A stretch of DNA of 64,000 nt from Flavobacteriaceae bacterium EG-1. Lineage in GTDB: Bacteria; Bacteroidota; Bacteroidia; Flavobacteriales; Flavobacteriaceae. The position numbers and the translations under genes were made by a program. The stretch lies in the NCBI RefSeq assembly GCF_009649685.1, contig NZ_WJPK01000001.1, positions 438,760 through 502,759 of the forward strand, written 5' to 3'. This document shows, piece by piece, positions 27,460-36,585 of this stretch; within the stretch, counting starts at the first letter, position 1, and every line of letters begins with the position of its first letter. Below the pieces are notes generated by a model that was not told the origin of the DNA, made no database searches, and saw only the letters and a list, made by a program, of their open reading frames with translations.

Positions 27460-28047
27460 TCATTCAGTTAGTTCATTAAACATTTCATAAACTAGGTGCG
27501 TGGGCAATCCAACAACATTTGCATATGATCCTTCTATTGCTTCTATAGCTATCAACCCAATCCATTCTTGAATTCCATAAGCCCCAGCTTTATCATATGG
27601 TTTAAATTCTGCTACATAGTATTCTATTTCGGCCGCAGTCAGTTGTCTAAATTTCACCCTGGTACTACTACTTTTAGTTTTTTGAATATCTTTTCGATTA
27701 AAACATACTGATGTAATTACCTCATGCCATTTGTCGGACATTGATTGTAACATTACAAACGCCTCTTGCTTATTTTTAGGTTTTCCAAGAGCCTTATTAT
27801 TATGCCAAACAATTGTATCGGATGTAACTACAATTTGATTATCATTAATATCACCTAAAAAAGCTTTGCCCTTTAATTCTGCTAAATACGCTGTAATTTC
27901 ATTTGCAATTAATTTCGGAGGATAAATTTCTTCTATTTCTCTTAATTCAACTTTAAATTGTAAACCAAGTTGTTTAAAATATTCTTGACGTCTTGGCGAG
28001 CCAGAGGCAAGTATAATTTCATAATTTTTGAGCTTTTCTTTTAGCAT
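27460..28047 (-). CDS. maf: Maf-like nucleotide pyrophosphatase
   Basis: The signature ASGSPRRQEYF with the substrate-binding Arg pair follows a short N-terminus, and the conserved SDTIVWHNNKALGKP and YDKAGAYGIQEW motifs confirm a Maf/YhdE-type house-cleaning nucleoside triphosphate pyrophosphatase. I set the start at the ATG 28047, which leaves 195 residues and lies four bases after the KdsC stop; an upstream ATG (28092) would overlap that gene and add an unrelated 15-residue extension. It removes noncanonical nucleotides (dTTP/UTP-type or m5UTP) from the pool. Third gene of the operon. Confidence 0.9.
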   Translation of the reverse strand: MLKEKLKNYEIILASGSPRRQEYFKQLGLQFKVELREIEEIYPPKLIANEITAYLAELKGKAFLGDINDNQIVVTSDTIVWHNNKALGKPKNKQEAFVMLQSMSDKWHEVITSVCFNRKDIQKTKSSSTRVKFRQLTAAEIEYYVAEFKPYDKAGAYGIQEWIGLIAIEAIEGSYANVVGLPTHLVYEMFNELTE

Positions 28048-28051
28048 TAAT

Positions 28052-28579
28052 TTAGTCGTTTTTTGCACTAAAATTACCTTCCCAATCGCCACGAACTTTT
28101 AACACCTGTTCTATAATATCTCTTGCACATCCTCGTCCACCATTTTTGTGTGAAACATAAACTGAAATTTCTTTTATTTGTGGTACTGCATCTTGCGGGC
28201 AACATGGTAATGCAACCATTTTCATTGCCGGTATATCGGGAATGTCATCACCCATAAAAAGAACATTGTTTAAACTTATATTATGTTTGTTCAGGTATTC
28301 TGTTAAATGTTCTGCTTTTAAATGAGCATTCATATAAAAATCTTTAATACCTAATCCTTGTAAACGAATTTTAACACCATTATTATTACCACCAGTAATA
28401 ATACATACATTATATCCTTTTCTTACTGCAGTTTTTAATGCATATCCATCCTTTACATTCATGGAACGTAATAATTCCCCATCATTTGCAATAAATACTG
28501 ATCCATCGGTTAATACACCATCAACATCAAAAATAAATGTTGAAATATCATTTAAAATAGCCTTATAACTTTTGTCCAT
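28052..28579 (-). CDS. KdsC-like HAD phosphatase, 175 aa
   Basis: A class C0 HAD phosphatase with catalytic FDVDGVLTDG (nucleophile Asp18, acid Asp20), the second motif IITGG (with Thr) and the third motif FMGDDIPDIPAM. It matches the KdsC/YrbI group, which dephosphorylates 3-deoxy-D-manno-octulosonate 8-phosphate in lipopolysaccharide synthesis; related members act on sialic-acid-type sugar phosphates. The start overlaps the DUF2520 gene by 17 bases and it ends four bases before maf. Confidence 0.85.
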   Translation of the reverse strand: MDKSYKAILNDISTFIFDVDGVLTDGSVFIANDGELLRSMNVKDGYALKTAVRKGYNVCIITGGNNNGVKIRLQGLGIKDFYMNAHLKAEHLTEYLNKHNISLNNVLFMGDDIPDIPAMKMVALPCCPQDAVPQIKEISVYVSHKNGGRGCARDIIEQVLKVRGDWEGNFSAKND

Positions 28580-29282
28580 AGGTGTTTAATATTGATTGTG
28601 TTAATTGTTTATATATCAGTTTATGAGATGAGTCTTTCAGAAATTTTTCATGTTCTTGAATTGTTTTTAGATCCTTTCGTTTAGCTGGCCCAGTTTGCGC
28701 ATCAAACGGACTTACAGTATTTATTTTGTCCGCTGTTTCATGAATTAATGGCTTTAGTAAATCAAAAGGCAGCTCGTTATTTTTACAAATATCTTCTGCA
28801 ATATAATACATGTGATTACTAAAATTATTAGCAAACACTGCTGCTGCGTGCAAAGCTTTTCGTTGTTCTGAAGAAATCTTTAGTACAGTATTTGAGATTG
28901 AACTAGCCAATACATTCAAGGTGTTGAAGTCTGCTTTAGTTTCCGTTTCAATGCACAAAGGTATTTTAGTAAAGTCAATTTTCTTTTCTTTAGAAAAAGT
29001 CTGTAATGGGTAAAAAACTGCTTTTCGTTTGTTGGGAAGTTCGTTAATTGAAACACTCCCAGAAGTGTGTGCAACTAAAACATCTATATTAAGTAATTTT
29101 TTAGCCACTTTAATTACTGCAGAATCGCTCACCGCAATAATACAAACGTCTATATTTTTAATCAATTTTGATAAGTCCGTGCGACCATTAAATACGCTCG
29201 TCTCAACTTTTTCATTAGTTTGAAATGCCTTTGATAAATGATAAGCAACATTTCCGCCACCAATTATTGCAACTTTAATCAT
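28563..29282 (-). CDS. DUF2520/Rossmann-like NAD(P)-binding protein, 239 aa
   Basis: The N-terminal GGGNVAYHLSKAF (residues 8-20) is a dinucleotide-binding Rossmann fold; AHTSGSVS and VFYPLQTFS are typical of the DUF2520 group related to F420-dependent NADP reductase-like and ketopantoate reductase-like proteins. The C-terminal half is helical with AALHAAAVFANNFSNHMYYIAEDIC. The enzymatic activity is unknown. It is the first gene of the six-gene operon (DUF2520, KdsC, Maf, lipoprotein, MscS, CorA). The promoter at 29287-29316 ends only four bases upstream of the ATG. Confidence 0.85.
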   Translation of the reverse strand: MIKVAIIGGGNVAYHLSKAFQTNEKVETSVFNGRTDLSKLIKNIDVCIIAVSDSAVIKVAKKLLNIDVLVAHTSGSVSINELPNKRKAVFYPLQTFSKEKKIDFTKIPLCIETETKADFNTLNVLASSISNTVLKISSEQRKALHAAAVFANNFSNHMYYIAEDICKNNELPFDLLKPLIHETADKINTVSPFDAQTGPAKRKDLKTIQEHEKFLKDSSHKLIYKQLTQSILNTYGQKL

Positions 29283-29286
29283 AACA

Positions 29287-29316
29287 CAAAATTAGGTATA
29301 TTTTTACGTCGAACAA
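29287..29316 (-). promoter_or_regulatory. Strong Bacteroidetes promoter, TTG-N19-TAATTTTG, leaderless
   Basis: On the minus strand a -33 TTG (29316-29314) is followed after 19 bases by TAATTTTG (29294-29287). The G is four bases upstream of the DUF2520 ATG, so transcription would begin at or near the A of the ATG. Confidence 0.75.
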
Positions 29317-29389
29317 CTTAGTATTGGAAGAACAAATTTGTTTCCTTATCTTTTTCTATTTTTAATTGAATAATTTTAAAGATATTAAT

Positions 29390-30703
29390 ATGGGCAAGAT
29401 AAAAAGTGGGGAAATAAAATCGCGTAGAGATTTTATTAAAAAATCAGCTTTTGCTTGTGCAGCATTTCCTTTTATAAGTAGAGTTAATACAATAATACCA
29501 GTAAAAAATCAACTAGCATCAAGTAGTACTACAATGAACATTATTAAAAACAAAAGCATTATTGGTGGTTATGGAGATTGGGCTGCAAATTTGCTAAAAG
29601 AAGTTCCAGAGTTATCTTTTAGAAATGACAGTTACACTACTATAGAGTCATGGAAAAGTACAGCTCTTGAAAAAGTTAAAGAGTTGGTTGCAGCTCCAAA
29701 ATTAGCAGTTACTTCCCAGATTTCTGTAGATAAAAAGTATAATTACGACGGCTTAGAAGTTGAAGAACTTTCTTGGCAATTATCGAGTGGTACAAAAAGA
29801 ACAAATGCTATATTATTAAGACCAATAGGGGTTAAAGGTAAACTACCTGCAATTTTGGGATTACATGATCATGGGGGAAACAAATATTTTGGAAAGCGAA
29901 AAATCACCAAAGTTTCTGATAATGAACACCCTTTAATGTCAGAACATCAAAATCAATATTACGAAGGTTTTGCTTGGGCAAACGAAATAGCCAAGCGAGG
30001 CTACGTAGTTATGGTTCATGATGTTTTTACGTTTGGTAGTCGAAGAGTACTTTTAAATGATGTTGAAGGTATTTTGTGGGGTGGCGCTATAAACGAAGGA
30101 CTTGGTGATAATAATCCAGAAGAAGCCAAAAATATTGAGACCTATAATAATTGGGCAGCCGAGCATGAACATGTATTATCGAAATCTCTATTTTGTGCAG
30201 GAACTACTTGGCCGGGTGTAACTTTTGCGGAAGACCAAATAGCTTTAAACGTTTTGGCTAGTAGATCCCATGTTGATGAAAATAATATAGGTTGTGCCGG
30301 ATTATCGGGTGGAGGTCTACGTACTAATTATTTAGCGGGATTAGATCATAGAGTTAAATGTGCTGTAAGTGTTGGCTTTATGTCTACTTGGCAAGACTTT
30401 TTACTTCATAAATCTTTTACACACACTTGGATGCTTTATGCTCCATTATTGTCAAAATATATAGAATTCCCGGAGTTAATTGGATTAAGAGCCCCCCTAC
30501 CTACGTTAGTTTTAAATAACAATCAAGATAGTTTATATACGTTAACCGAAATGCAAAAGGCAGATGCTATACTTTCTGCAGTATATAAAAAGATGAATGC
30601 TTCTGAAAAATACAGGGCCAATTTTTATGAAGGGCCTCATAAGTTCGATAAACAAATGCAATTAGATGCTTTTAATTGGTTCGATAAATGGATGAAAGGG
30701 TGA
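29390..30703 (+). CDS. Exported alpha/beta hydrolase (acetyl-xylan-esterase/dienelactone-hydrolase-like), 437 aa
   Basis: A twin-arginine signal (SRRDFIKKSAF) directs export. The hydrolase core has the Ser nucleophile in GLSGGG, a charge relay Asp in NNNQDSLY and His in EGPHKFD. The region upstream (LPAILGLHDHGGNKYFGKRKI) carries the oxyanion strand. Such secreted esterase-like hydrolases often deacetylate or demethylate plant or algal glycans, but the substrate is unknown. The true start is the ATG at 29390, since the alternative TTG at 29366 adds eight residues before the Tat signal. It is divergent from the DUF2520 operon. Confidence 0.85.
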   Translation: MGKIKSGEIKSRRDFIKKSAFACAAFPFISRVNTIIPVKNQLASSSTTMNIIKNKSIIGGYGDWAANLLKEVPELSFRNDSYTTIESWKSTALEKVKELVAAPKLAVTSQISVDKKYNYDGLEVEELSWQLSSGTKRTNAILLRPIGVKGKLPAILGLHDHGGNKYFGKRKITKVSDNEHPLMSEHQNQYYEGFAWANEIAKRGYVVMVHDVFTFGSRRVLLNDVEGILWGGAINEGLGDNNPEEAKNIETYNNWAAEHEHVLSKSLFCAGTTWPGVTFAEDQIALNVLASRSHVDENNIGCAGLSGGGLRTNYLAGLDHRVKCAVSVGFMSTWQDFLLHKSFTHTWMLYAPLLSKYIEFPELIGLRAPLPTLVLNNNQDSLYTLTEMQKADAILSAVYKKMNASEKYRANFYEGPHKFDKQMQLDAFNWFDKWMKG

Positions 30704-30782
30704 TATTTAAAACAGTATATATTTAATTTTTATAATTATAGCCTTTGATTTAATCTACCATTGAAATGATAAAAAAGACATT

Positions 30783-31175
30783 ATGAATAAGTTAGATGTT
30801 TTAACGAGAGCTGATGTTTTTTTATTGGTAAATACTTTCTATGAAGATGTACGTAAAGATGATTTAATTGGTCCCATTTTTAATGGTTTAATTCATGATT
30901 GGGAACATCATTTAGAACATCTTACGACCTTTTGGAGCAATCAATTATTTATAGAACGAGGAACTTACAAAGGAGACCCTATTGCCGTACATAAAAAAGT
31001 TGATGATTTTGCTGATAATAAAATAAATGAACACCACTTTGGGCGCTGGCTTAATTTATGGATTCAGACAATAGACCAACACTTTGAGGGTGATAATGCT
31101 TATATATTAAAAAACAGAGCCAGAAAAATGGCTACGCACATTCATTTAAATATATTCTCTGCTCGTGAAAATTAG
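30783..31175 (+). CDS. Group III truncated haemoglobin, 130 aa
   Basis: The 130-residue length and pattern fit the trHb III family. The proximal (F8) His is probably His70 (PIAVHKKV), Tyr20 is at the B10 position, and WLNLW near residue 97 occupies the G-helix site. Members bind O2 or NO and support nitrosative stress or microaerobic respiration. It is monocistronic or weakly linked to the ccsBA gene 81 bases downstream, which has its own -7 box. Haem attachment is noncovalent. Confidence 0.9.
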   Translation: MNKLDVLTRADVFLLVNTFYEDVRKDDLIGPIFNGLIHDWEHHLEHLTTFWSNQLFIERGTYKGDPIAVHKKVDDFADNKINEHHFGRWLNLWIQTIDQHFEGDNAYILKNRARKMATHIHLNIFSAREN

Positions 31176-31220
31176 CGAGATTTTGGCAATTTCACAGCTT
31201 AAAAATTCATAAAAACCACC

Positions 31221-31228
31221 TATTTTTG
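31221..31228 (+). promoter_or_regulatory. Bacteroidetes -7 element for ccsBA
   Basis: TATTTTTG fits TAnnTTTG exactly, 28 bases upstream of the ATG at 31257; no -33 TTG is seen at ideal spacing. Confidence 0.5.
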
Positions 31229-31256
31229 CCGAGGCTAATACAAAGCATGCAAATAG

Positions 31257-34200
31257 ATGATTTCTAAGCTCAAGAATATACTTTTCTCAACTAGATTAAC
31301 AGCAGTTCTTTTTATTGTTTTTGCAACAGCAATGGCTTTTGGAACCTTTATTGAAAGTAAGTATAGCACCGCTACAGCTCGAATTTGGATTTATAACACT
31401 TGGTGGTTTGAAGCCATTATGGGTGTTTTTATGGTAAACTTCATTGGAAATATTAAACGTTATAATCTTTTGCGCTGGAAAAAGTGGCCAGTTCTACTTT
31501 TACATATATCATGGGTTTTAATTATTGCTGGTGCTTTTGTAACAAGGTATATAAGTTACGAAGGACGTATGCCTATTAGAGAAGGTAGTACAGAAAATGT
31601 GTTTTATTCAGATAAAACATACCTAACTGCATATGTTAGTAGTGCCACCAGTGAAGTTCAAAAGACATTGCAAGATGATTTAATTGTTACTCCTGAAGGA
31701 TTAAAATCGAGCCTACCTTGGACTTCTGATTTTAATGGTAAAGAATTTACCATTTCCTATGTTGATTTTATTAAAGGAGCTAAAAAAGGATTAATACCAG
31801 ACGAAAATGGAAAATCTTTTTTGAAAATAGTGGAGGCAGGTGATGGAAACCGACATGATCATTATTTAGAAAGCGGTAAAGTTGCCAGTATTCATGGGGT
31901 TTTATTTTCATTAAATAAACATACAGACGGAGCCATAAATATAACTTCATCTGATAGTACCTATACGATACAATCACCGTTTGAAGGTAATTTTATGCGA
32001 ATGGCTGATCAACTTCAAGGAACTGTACAAAAAGATAGTTTACAACAATTACAGTTGCGTTCGCTTTATGCCATGGCGGGTATGCAGTTTGTAATTCCAG
32101 AACCGGTTGTAAAAGGTATTGAAGGTATTATCGAAATTCCTGAAAAAGAAATAACTCCCATGGATTTAGATGCCTTAGTTGTAGAAGTAGCGGTGGATGA
32201 TGAGAAATTTCAACAGAAATTGTTAGGAACAGCAGGCACTTCTAATTTTTCAGAAAAGTTTACAGTAGGAGGGTTAGATTTTAATTTGGGTTATGGATCC
32301 AAAGTTTATGAGCTGCCTTTTCAAATTAAGTTAAATGATTTTATTGCAGAAAAGTATCCGGGAACGGAGGCCGGCTATGCTTCATTTATGAGTAAGGTTA
32401 CTGTTGAAGATGATCGTACTTTTGATTATGATATTTTTATGAATAATATTTTAGACCACAAGGGATATCGTTTTTTTCAGTCAGGTTTTGATCCTGATGA
32501 AAAAGGAACGATACTTTCAGTTAACCATGATCAATGGGGTACGGGAATTACCTATGCGGGCTATTTTTTATTGTACTTAGGGCTTATGGGAATTATGTTT
32601 TTTGGAAAAACAAGATTTAAAGACTTAGGTAAATCACTTGAAAAATTGCAATCAAAAAAGGCAAAAATAGCCGGAGTTTTAATCTTTGCCTTGGTATTGA
32701 ATACATCTGCCCAAGAGCATTCGGCTGATGACGGTCATGACCACTCGGGTGGACCCATATCTGCACCAACTCAGCAGCAAATAGATTCAGTTATCAAAGC
32801 AAATATTGTTCCTGTGGAACATGCTGAAAAATTTGGTGCATTAATTATACAAGATGAGGGTGGTAGAATGAAGCCTATCAATACGTTTTCATCTGAGTTA
32901 TTACGGAAGTTAAGTCATAATGATAAGTTTAAGGGTATGAATGCTGATCAGGTATTCTTATCAATGATGATGAATCCTCCACTTTGGTACAATACAGAAT
33001 TTATCATATTGGACAAGTATCCATACGAGAATGACAGTATTCGCCATATTTTGGGTGTCGCAGAACGGCAAAAATATGTAAAGGCACTTGATTTTTTTGA
33101 TGAAAAAGGCAATTACAAATTAGAACCTGTACTTCGAGAAGCTACAACAACCAATAATCCTGATGCTTTTGAAAAAGATGTAAAACAAGCACATACACGT
33201 GTTAGTCTATTAGATCAAGCTTTAGGAGGACAAATAATAAAGATTTTTCCATTACTTAATGATGAAAATAACAAATGGATTTCTGCCGTTGAATTTAATA
33301 CAGGAAGGTTTATAGTAAACGACTCACTTTATGGCAATTTTATAAAAAATTCTTTGCCTTATTATTTAATGACACTACAACAGGCTAAAGAATCTGGTGA
33401 TTATTCTCAAGCAGATAAATTATTGGCCGCCTTTCATCAAAATCAAAAAAATCATGGGTCAGAAGTGCTTCCTGCGGAGCAGAAGGTTAAAATGGAAATT
33501 ATTTATAATAAGCTGAACATATTTAAACATCTCTATCGGTTATATGGATTGTTTTCACTTTTGCTTTTTATTATTTTGATTTTACAAATTTTTAAAGATC
33601 GTTCTATTTGGCGATTGGCTGTATATGCTTTAAAGGGCACAATTTTTATTTTGTTTTTATGGCATACTTCAGGTTTAATACTCCGATGGTATATTTCAGG
33701 TCATGCACCGTGGAGTAATGCTTACGAAAGTATTATTTATGTTGCTTGGGCAACGATGGGAATAAGTTTATTATTTACGCGAAAAAGCAATTTAACAATG
33801 GCCGCAGGGGCTTTTGTTACATGTTTATTGTTAATGATAGCAAGTTGGAATTGGGTAGATCCCGCAATATCCAATTTAGTTCCTGTTCTAGATAGTTATT
33901 GGTTAATGATACATGTTGCTGTAATTGTTGGTAGTTACGGCCCGTTAATTGTAGGCGGTATTATAGGTATGGTAAGTCTTCTTTTAATTATTATGACTAC
34001 AAAAAAGAACAAAAAGCGAATGGAAATTAACCTTAAAGAATTAACTATAGTTAATGAATTGGCACTTACTGTTGGGTTAATTATGTTAACAATAGGTAAC
34101 TTCTTGGGAGGTCAATGGGCAAATGAGAGTTGGGGACGCTATTGGGGATGGGATCCAAAAGAAACATGGGCACTTATTTCGATAATGATATATGCTTTTA

Positions 34201-34445
34201 TAGTTCATATGAGAATAATACCTGGTCTTAGAGGTAAATGGATATTTAATTTTATGAGTCTGGCTGCAATTGGCACTATAATGATGACTTATTTTGGGGT
34301 TAATTATTACTTGGTTGGATTACATAGTTATGGTCAGAGTGGAGGAGCAGCTATAACACCCGATTATGTAAAATATATGGTATTTGCCGTGCTTACTTTA
34401 GGTGCAATTAGCTATTGGCGTTATCGAATTCATTACGGTAAATAA
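31257..34445 (+). CDS. ccsBA: Cytochrome c biogenesis protein CcsBA (ResB-CcsA fusion), 1062 aa
   Basis: The N-terminal ResB-like part has helices with TAVLFIVFATAMAFGTFIES and WPVLLLHISWVLIIAGAFV; a long periplasmic domain follows; and the C-terminal CcsA part holds the haem-handling WWD domain (WANESWGRYWGWDPKETW around residue 965) plus conserved His residues in external loops (HTSGLILRWYISGHAPWSN; MIHVAVIVGSYG). It imports haem and attaches it covalently to c-type cytochromes (system II). Fusion of ResB and CcsA is usual in Bacteroidetes. It should mature SorB (60716) among others. Confidence 0.93.
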   Translation: MISKLKNILFSTRLTAVLFIVFATAMAFGTFIESKYSTATARIWIYNTWWFEAIMGVFMVNFIGNIKRYNLLRWKKWPVLLLHISWVLIIAGAFVTRYISYEGRMPIREGSTENVFYSDKTYLTAYVSSATSEVQKTLQDDLIVTPEGLKSSLPWTSDFNGKEFTISYVDFIKGAKKGLIPDENGKSFLKIVEAGDGNRHDHYLESGKVASIHGVLFSLNKHTDGAINITSSDSTYTIQSPFEGNFMRMADQLQGTVQKDSLQQLQLRSLYAMAGMQFVIPEPVVKGIEGIIEIPEKEITPMDLDALVVEVAVDDEKFQQKLLGTAGTSNFSEKFTVGGLDFNLGYGSKVYELPFQIKLNDFIAEKYPGTEAGYASFMSKVTVEDDRTFDYDIFMNNILDHKGYRFFQSGFDPDEKGTILSVNHDQWGTGITYAGYFLLYLGLMGIMFFGKTRFKDLGKSLEKLQSKKAKIAGVLIFALVLNTSAQEHSADDGHDHSGGPISAPTQQQIDSVIKANIVPVEHAEKFGALIIQDEGGRMKPINTFSSELLRKLSHNDKFKGMNADQVFLSMMMNPPLWYNTEFIILDKYPYENDSIRHILGVAERQKYVKALDFFDEKGNYKLEPVLREATTTNNPDAFEKDVKQAHTRVSLLDQALGGQIIKIFPLLNDENNKWISAVEFNTGRFIVNDSLYGNFIKNSLPYYLMTLQQAKESGDYSQADKLLAAFHQNQKNHGSEVLPAEQKVKMEIIYNKLNIFKHLYRLYGLFSLLLFIILILQIFKDRSIWRLAVYALKGTIFILFLWHTSGLILRWYISGHAPWSNAYESIIYVAWATMGISLLFTRKSNLTMAAGAFVTCLLLMIASWNWVDPAISNLVPVLDSYWLMIHVAVIVGSYGPLIVGGIIGMVSLLLIIMTTKKNKKRMEINLKELTIVNELALTVGLIMLTIGNFLGGQWANESWGRYWGWDPKETWALISIMIYAFIVHMRIIPGLRGKWIFNFMSLAAIGTIMMTYFGVNYYLVGLHSYGQSGGAAITPDYVKYMVFAVLTLGAISYWRYRIHYGK

Positions 34446-34447
34446 TA

Positions 34448-35239
34448 TTATTTTCCACCATTCGCTTGTAAGTCGTTAAGGCAAAGATTATCGAAAGTAG
34501 GAATGGTTCCTCCATTTATCATATTGAGCAATCCTTCACCAGTTTCAGCTGTCCAATACATTAAACAATCTTCATTGGTACAATGCCTTCCATGTTCTAC
34601 ATCTTGATGGTTCGTTTGCATTTCGGTTCCAGCATTTACCATTCCCATAATATGCCCGAATTCATGGTTTAAAACAGTAGTTTCAAGAACTGTGATATTA
34701 GGGGCTAAAGGTTGTCCACTAAAACTTTGAACGGTTTCTTCAAAAATTATAAAAGAGGTATTTCTATAGGCTATACCTAAAACTGAACCGTTTTCTGTAT
34801 TCTCAGAATAAGCTCCATCTAAAAATAGTCCGAAAACAGTTAACTCATTCCCGTTATTATAAAAAGTTCTTATTTCATCTTCAATTGCTCTAATATCTGA
34901 TATTGTATATATATCTTGGCCAGGTGATGCAATCATCTTTAATTCTAATTGTATACCATTAGGTTTATGAAGTCTATCGGACAGAAAAGATTCAAAATTT
35001 GATAAGGTATTATTTGTAGGTTTGTAGCCCTCTACATAGAAAATCTCTACAACAAGACTTTGGAAGTTTTCAGCTATTAACAGGTCATTTGCCGAATCTC
35101 CAACATTTTTTTTATTTACAGTTTTATCAATCGATTCAACTTCTTCATCCATCTGGTTTGTATTGTTATCACCATTATCACTGGAACATGAGCTTGTTAA
35201 AAGGGCAAGTAATACAATTGTCATTAAGAAATACTTCAT
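34448..35239 (-). CDS. Lipoprotein zinc metalloprotease with archaemetzincin-like motif, 263 aa
   Basis: A lipoprotein signal ends LLTSSC (Cys18). The active site is HEFGH (His192, Glu193, His196) followed by IMGMVN, and 19-20 residues later HCTNEDCLMYW, which matches the CxxxxCxM element of archaemetzincins (Cys220, Cys225, Met227) with His219 just before. In archaemetzincins the third zinc ligand His lies in HExxHxxGxxH; here that site is Asn202 and a 15-residue insertion separates the two motifs, so His211, 216 or 219 may replace it. A surface-anchored protease is expected. It is convergent with ccsBA (two-base gap). Confidence 0.75.
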   Translation of the reverse strand: MKYFLMTIVLLALLTSSCSSDNGDNNTNQMDEEVESIDKTVNKKNVGDSANDLLIAENFQSLVVEIFYVEGYKPTNNTLSNFESFLSDRLHKPNGIQLELKMIASPGQDIYTISDIRAIEDEIRTFYNNGNELTVFGLFLDGAYSENTENGSVLGIAYRNTSFIIFEETVQSFSGQPLAPNITVLETTVLNHEFGHIMGMVNAGTEMQTNHQDVEHGRHCTNEDCLMYWTAETGEGLLNMINGGTIPTFDNLCLNDLQANGGK

Positions 35240-35360
35240 AGGAAATAATTTTTATTAAAACGAATTGCATAATCAGCTTAGTATACTTTAAATCTAGATT
35301 ATCGGTAGATAACTAGTTTAGGTAAAGTTTGTAACTTTAAACCATAATAAGTAATTGGAT

Positions 35361-36536
35361 ATGAATTCGAAAATAAAAGGCATAAATACTATTTGCACAC
35401 ATGTAGGTGAAGTTGAGGATAAACAATTTAAAGGAGCCGTTTCGCCACTTTATATGAGTTCTTCTTATGCTTTTCAAGATGTTGATGTAAAAAGATATCC
35501 AAGGTATTTTAATACTCCTAATCAAGAAGGATTAGCAAAAAAAATAGCAGCTTTAGAGCATTGTGAAGCTGGGCTAATTTTTGGTAGTGGTATGGCAGCA
35601 ATAAGCACAGCTGTAATGGCATTTCTAAAAGTCGGAGACCACATAATTTTACAAGGAGATATTTATGGAGGAACTTATAATTTAGTGGTAGAGCAATTCA
35701 ATAATTTCGGAATAGAATACTCTTTTTCAAAAGGTACAAATAAAGCCGCTTTTGAAGAATTAGTAAAACCCAACACGAAGGTGATTTACATTGAAACACC
35801 ATCAAATCCGTTATTGAAAATAACAGATTTAAAAATGATATCGGATTTAGCGAAAAAGTACAATCTCATTTCCATAATTGATAACACATTCGCTAGTCCA
35901 ATAAATCAAATACCAGCTAAATTTGGTATAGATATAGTAATTCACAGTGCCACTAAATATATGGGAGGTCATTCAGATATGTGTGCTGGTGCTGTTGCTT
36001 GTTCTGAGGAGCATAGAGAAAAAATATTTCATTTGGCTAAAAACTTAGGTGGTAGTCTTAGTGATTATACAGTATGGCTGCTAGAGCGTAGCATGAAAAC
36101 TATGGGAATTCGCGTACGAGCTCAAAACGAAAATGCACAGCGAATGGCGGAATATTTAAGTAAACATGATGATATTAAAGCAGTTTATTACCCAGGGCTA
36201 AAAAGTCATGAAGGACATAATATCGCAAAAGCGCAAATGAAGGGTTTTGGAGGAATGATGTCTTTTGAACTTAAAGCAGAGTTGGGTGCTAATTTATTTC
36301 AGAAATCTTTAAAATTAATTAAGCCATCAATGAGTTTAGCTGGAGTTGAAAGCACTGTACTTTCTCCTGCAGAAACTTCACATGCATTACTTGGAGCAGT
36401 AGAAAGGAAGAATAGAGGAATTTCAGACGGTTTAATACGGTTTTCTGTAGGCATTGAAGAAACCGAAGATTTAATTTCAGATATAGAACAAGCAATAAAA
36501 CAATCAAAAAAGAAACATAAAATAACTAGTTCTTAA
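35361..36536 (+). CDS. Cys/Met metabolism PLP-dependent gamma-lyase
   Basis: The pyridoxal-phosphate Lys is in SATKYMGGHSD (Lys199 counting from the ATG at 35361), with the cofactor motifs FGSGMAAISTA, IDNTFASP and the C-terminal SLAGVESTVLSPAETSH. This is the trans-sulfuration family (cystathionine gamma-lyase, methionine gamma-lyase or gamma-synthase); sequence alone does not fix the reaction, though the neighbour bshB1 suggests a role in cysteine supply. The true start is the ATG at 35361, as the TTG at 35355 is only two codons upstream. Confidence 0.88.
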   Translation: MNSKIKGINTICTHVGEVEDKQFKGAVSPLYMSSSYAFQDVDVKRYPRYFNTPNQEGLAKKIAALEHCEAGLIFGSGMAAISTAVMAFLKVGDHIILQGDIYGGTYNLVVEQFNNFGIEYSFSKGTNKAAFEELVKPNTKVIYIETPSNPLLKITDLKMISDLAKKYNLISIIDNTFASPINQIPAKFGIDIVIHSATKYMGGHSDMCAGAVACSEEHREKIFHLAKNLGGSLSDYTVWLLERSMKTMGIRVRAQNENAQRMAEYLSKHDDIKAVYYPGLKSHEGHNIAKAQMKGFGGMMSFELKAELGANLFQKSLKLIKPSMSLAGVESTVLSPAETSHALLGAVERKNRGISDGLIRFSVGIEETEDLISDIEQAIKQSKKKHKITSS

Positions 36537-36585
36537 AATAGAACTGTAGTTTTGTTACTACTAAAACTTTCCTAAGAGAATAATA

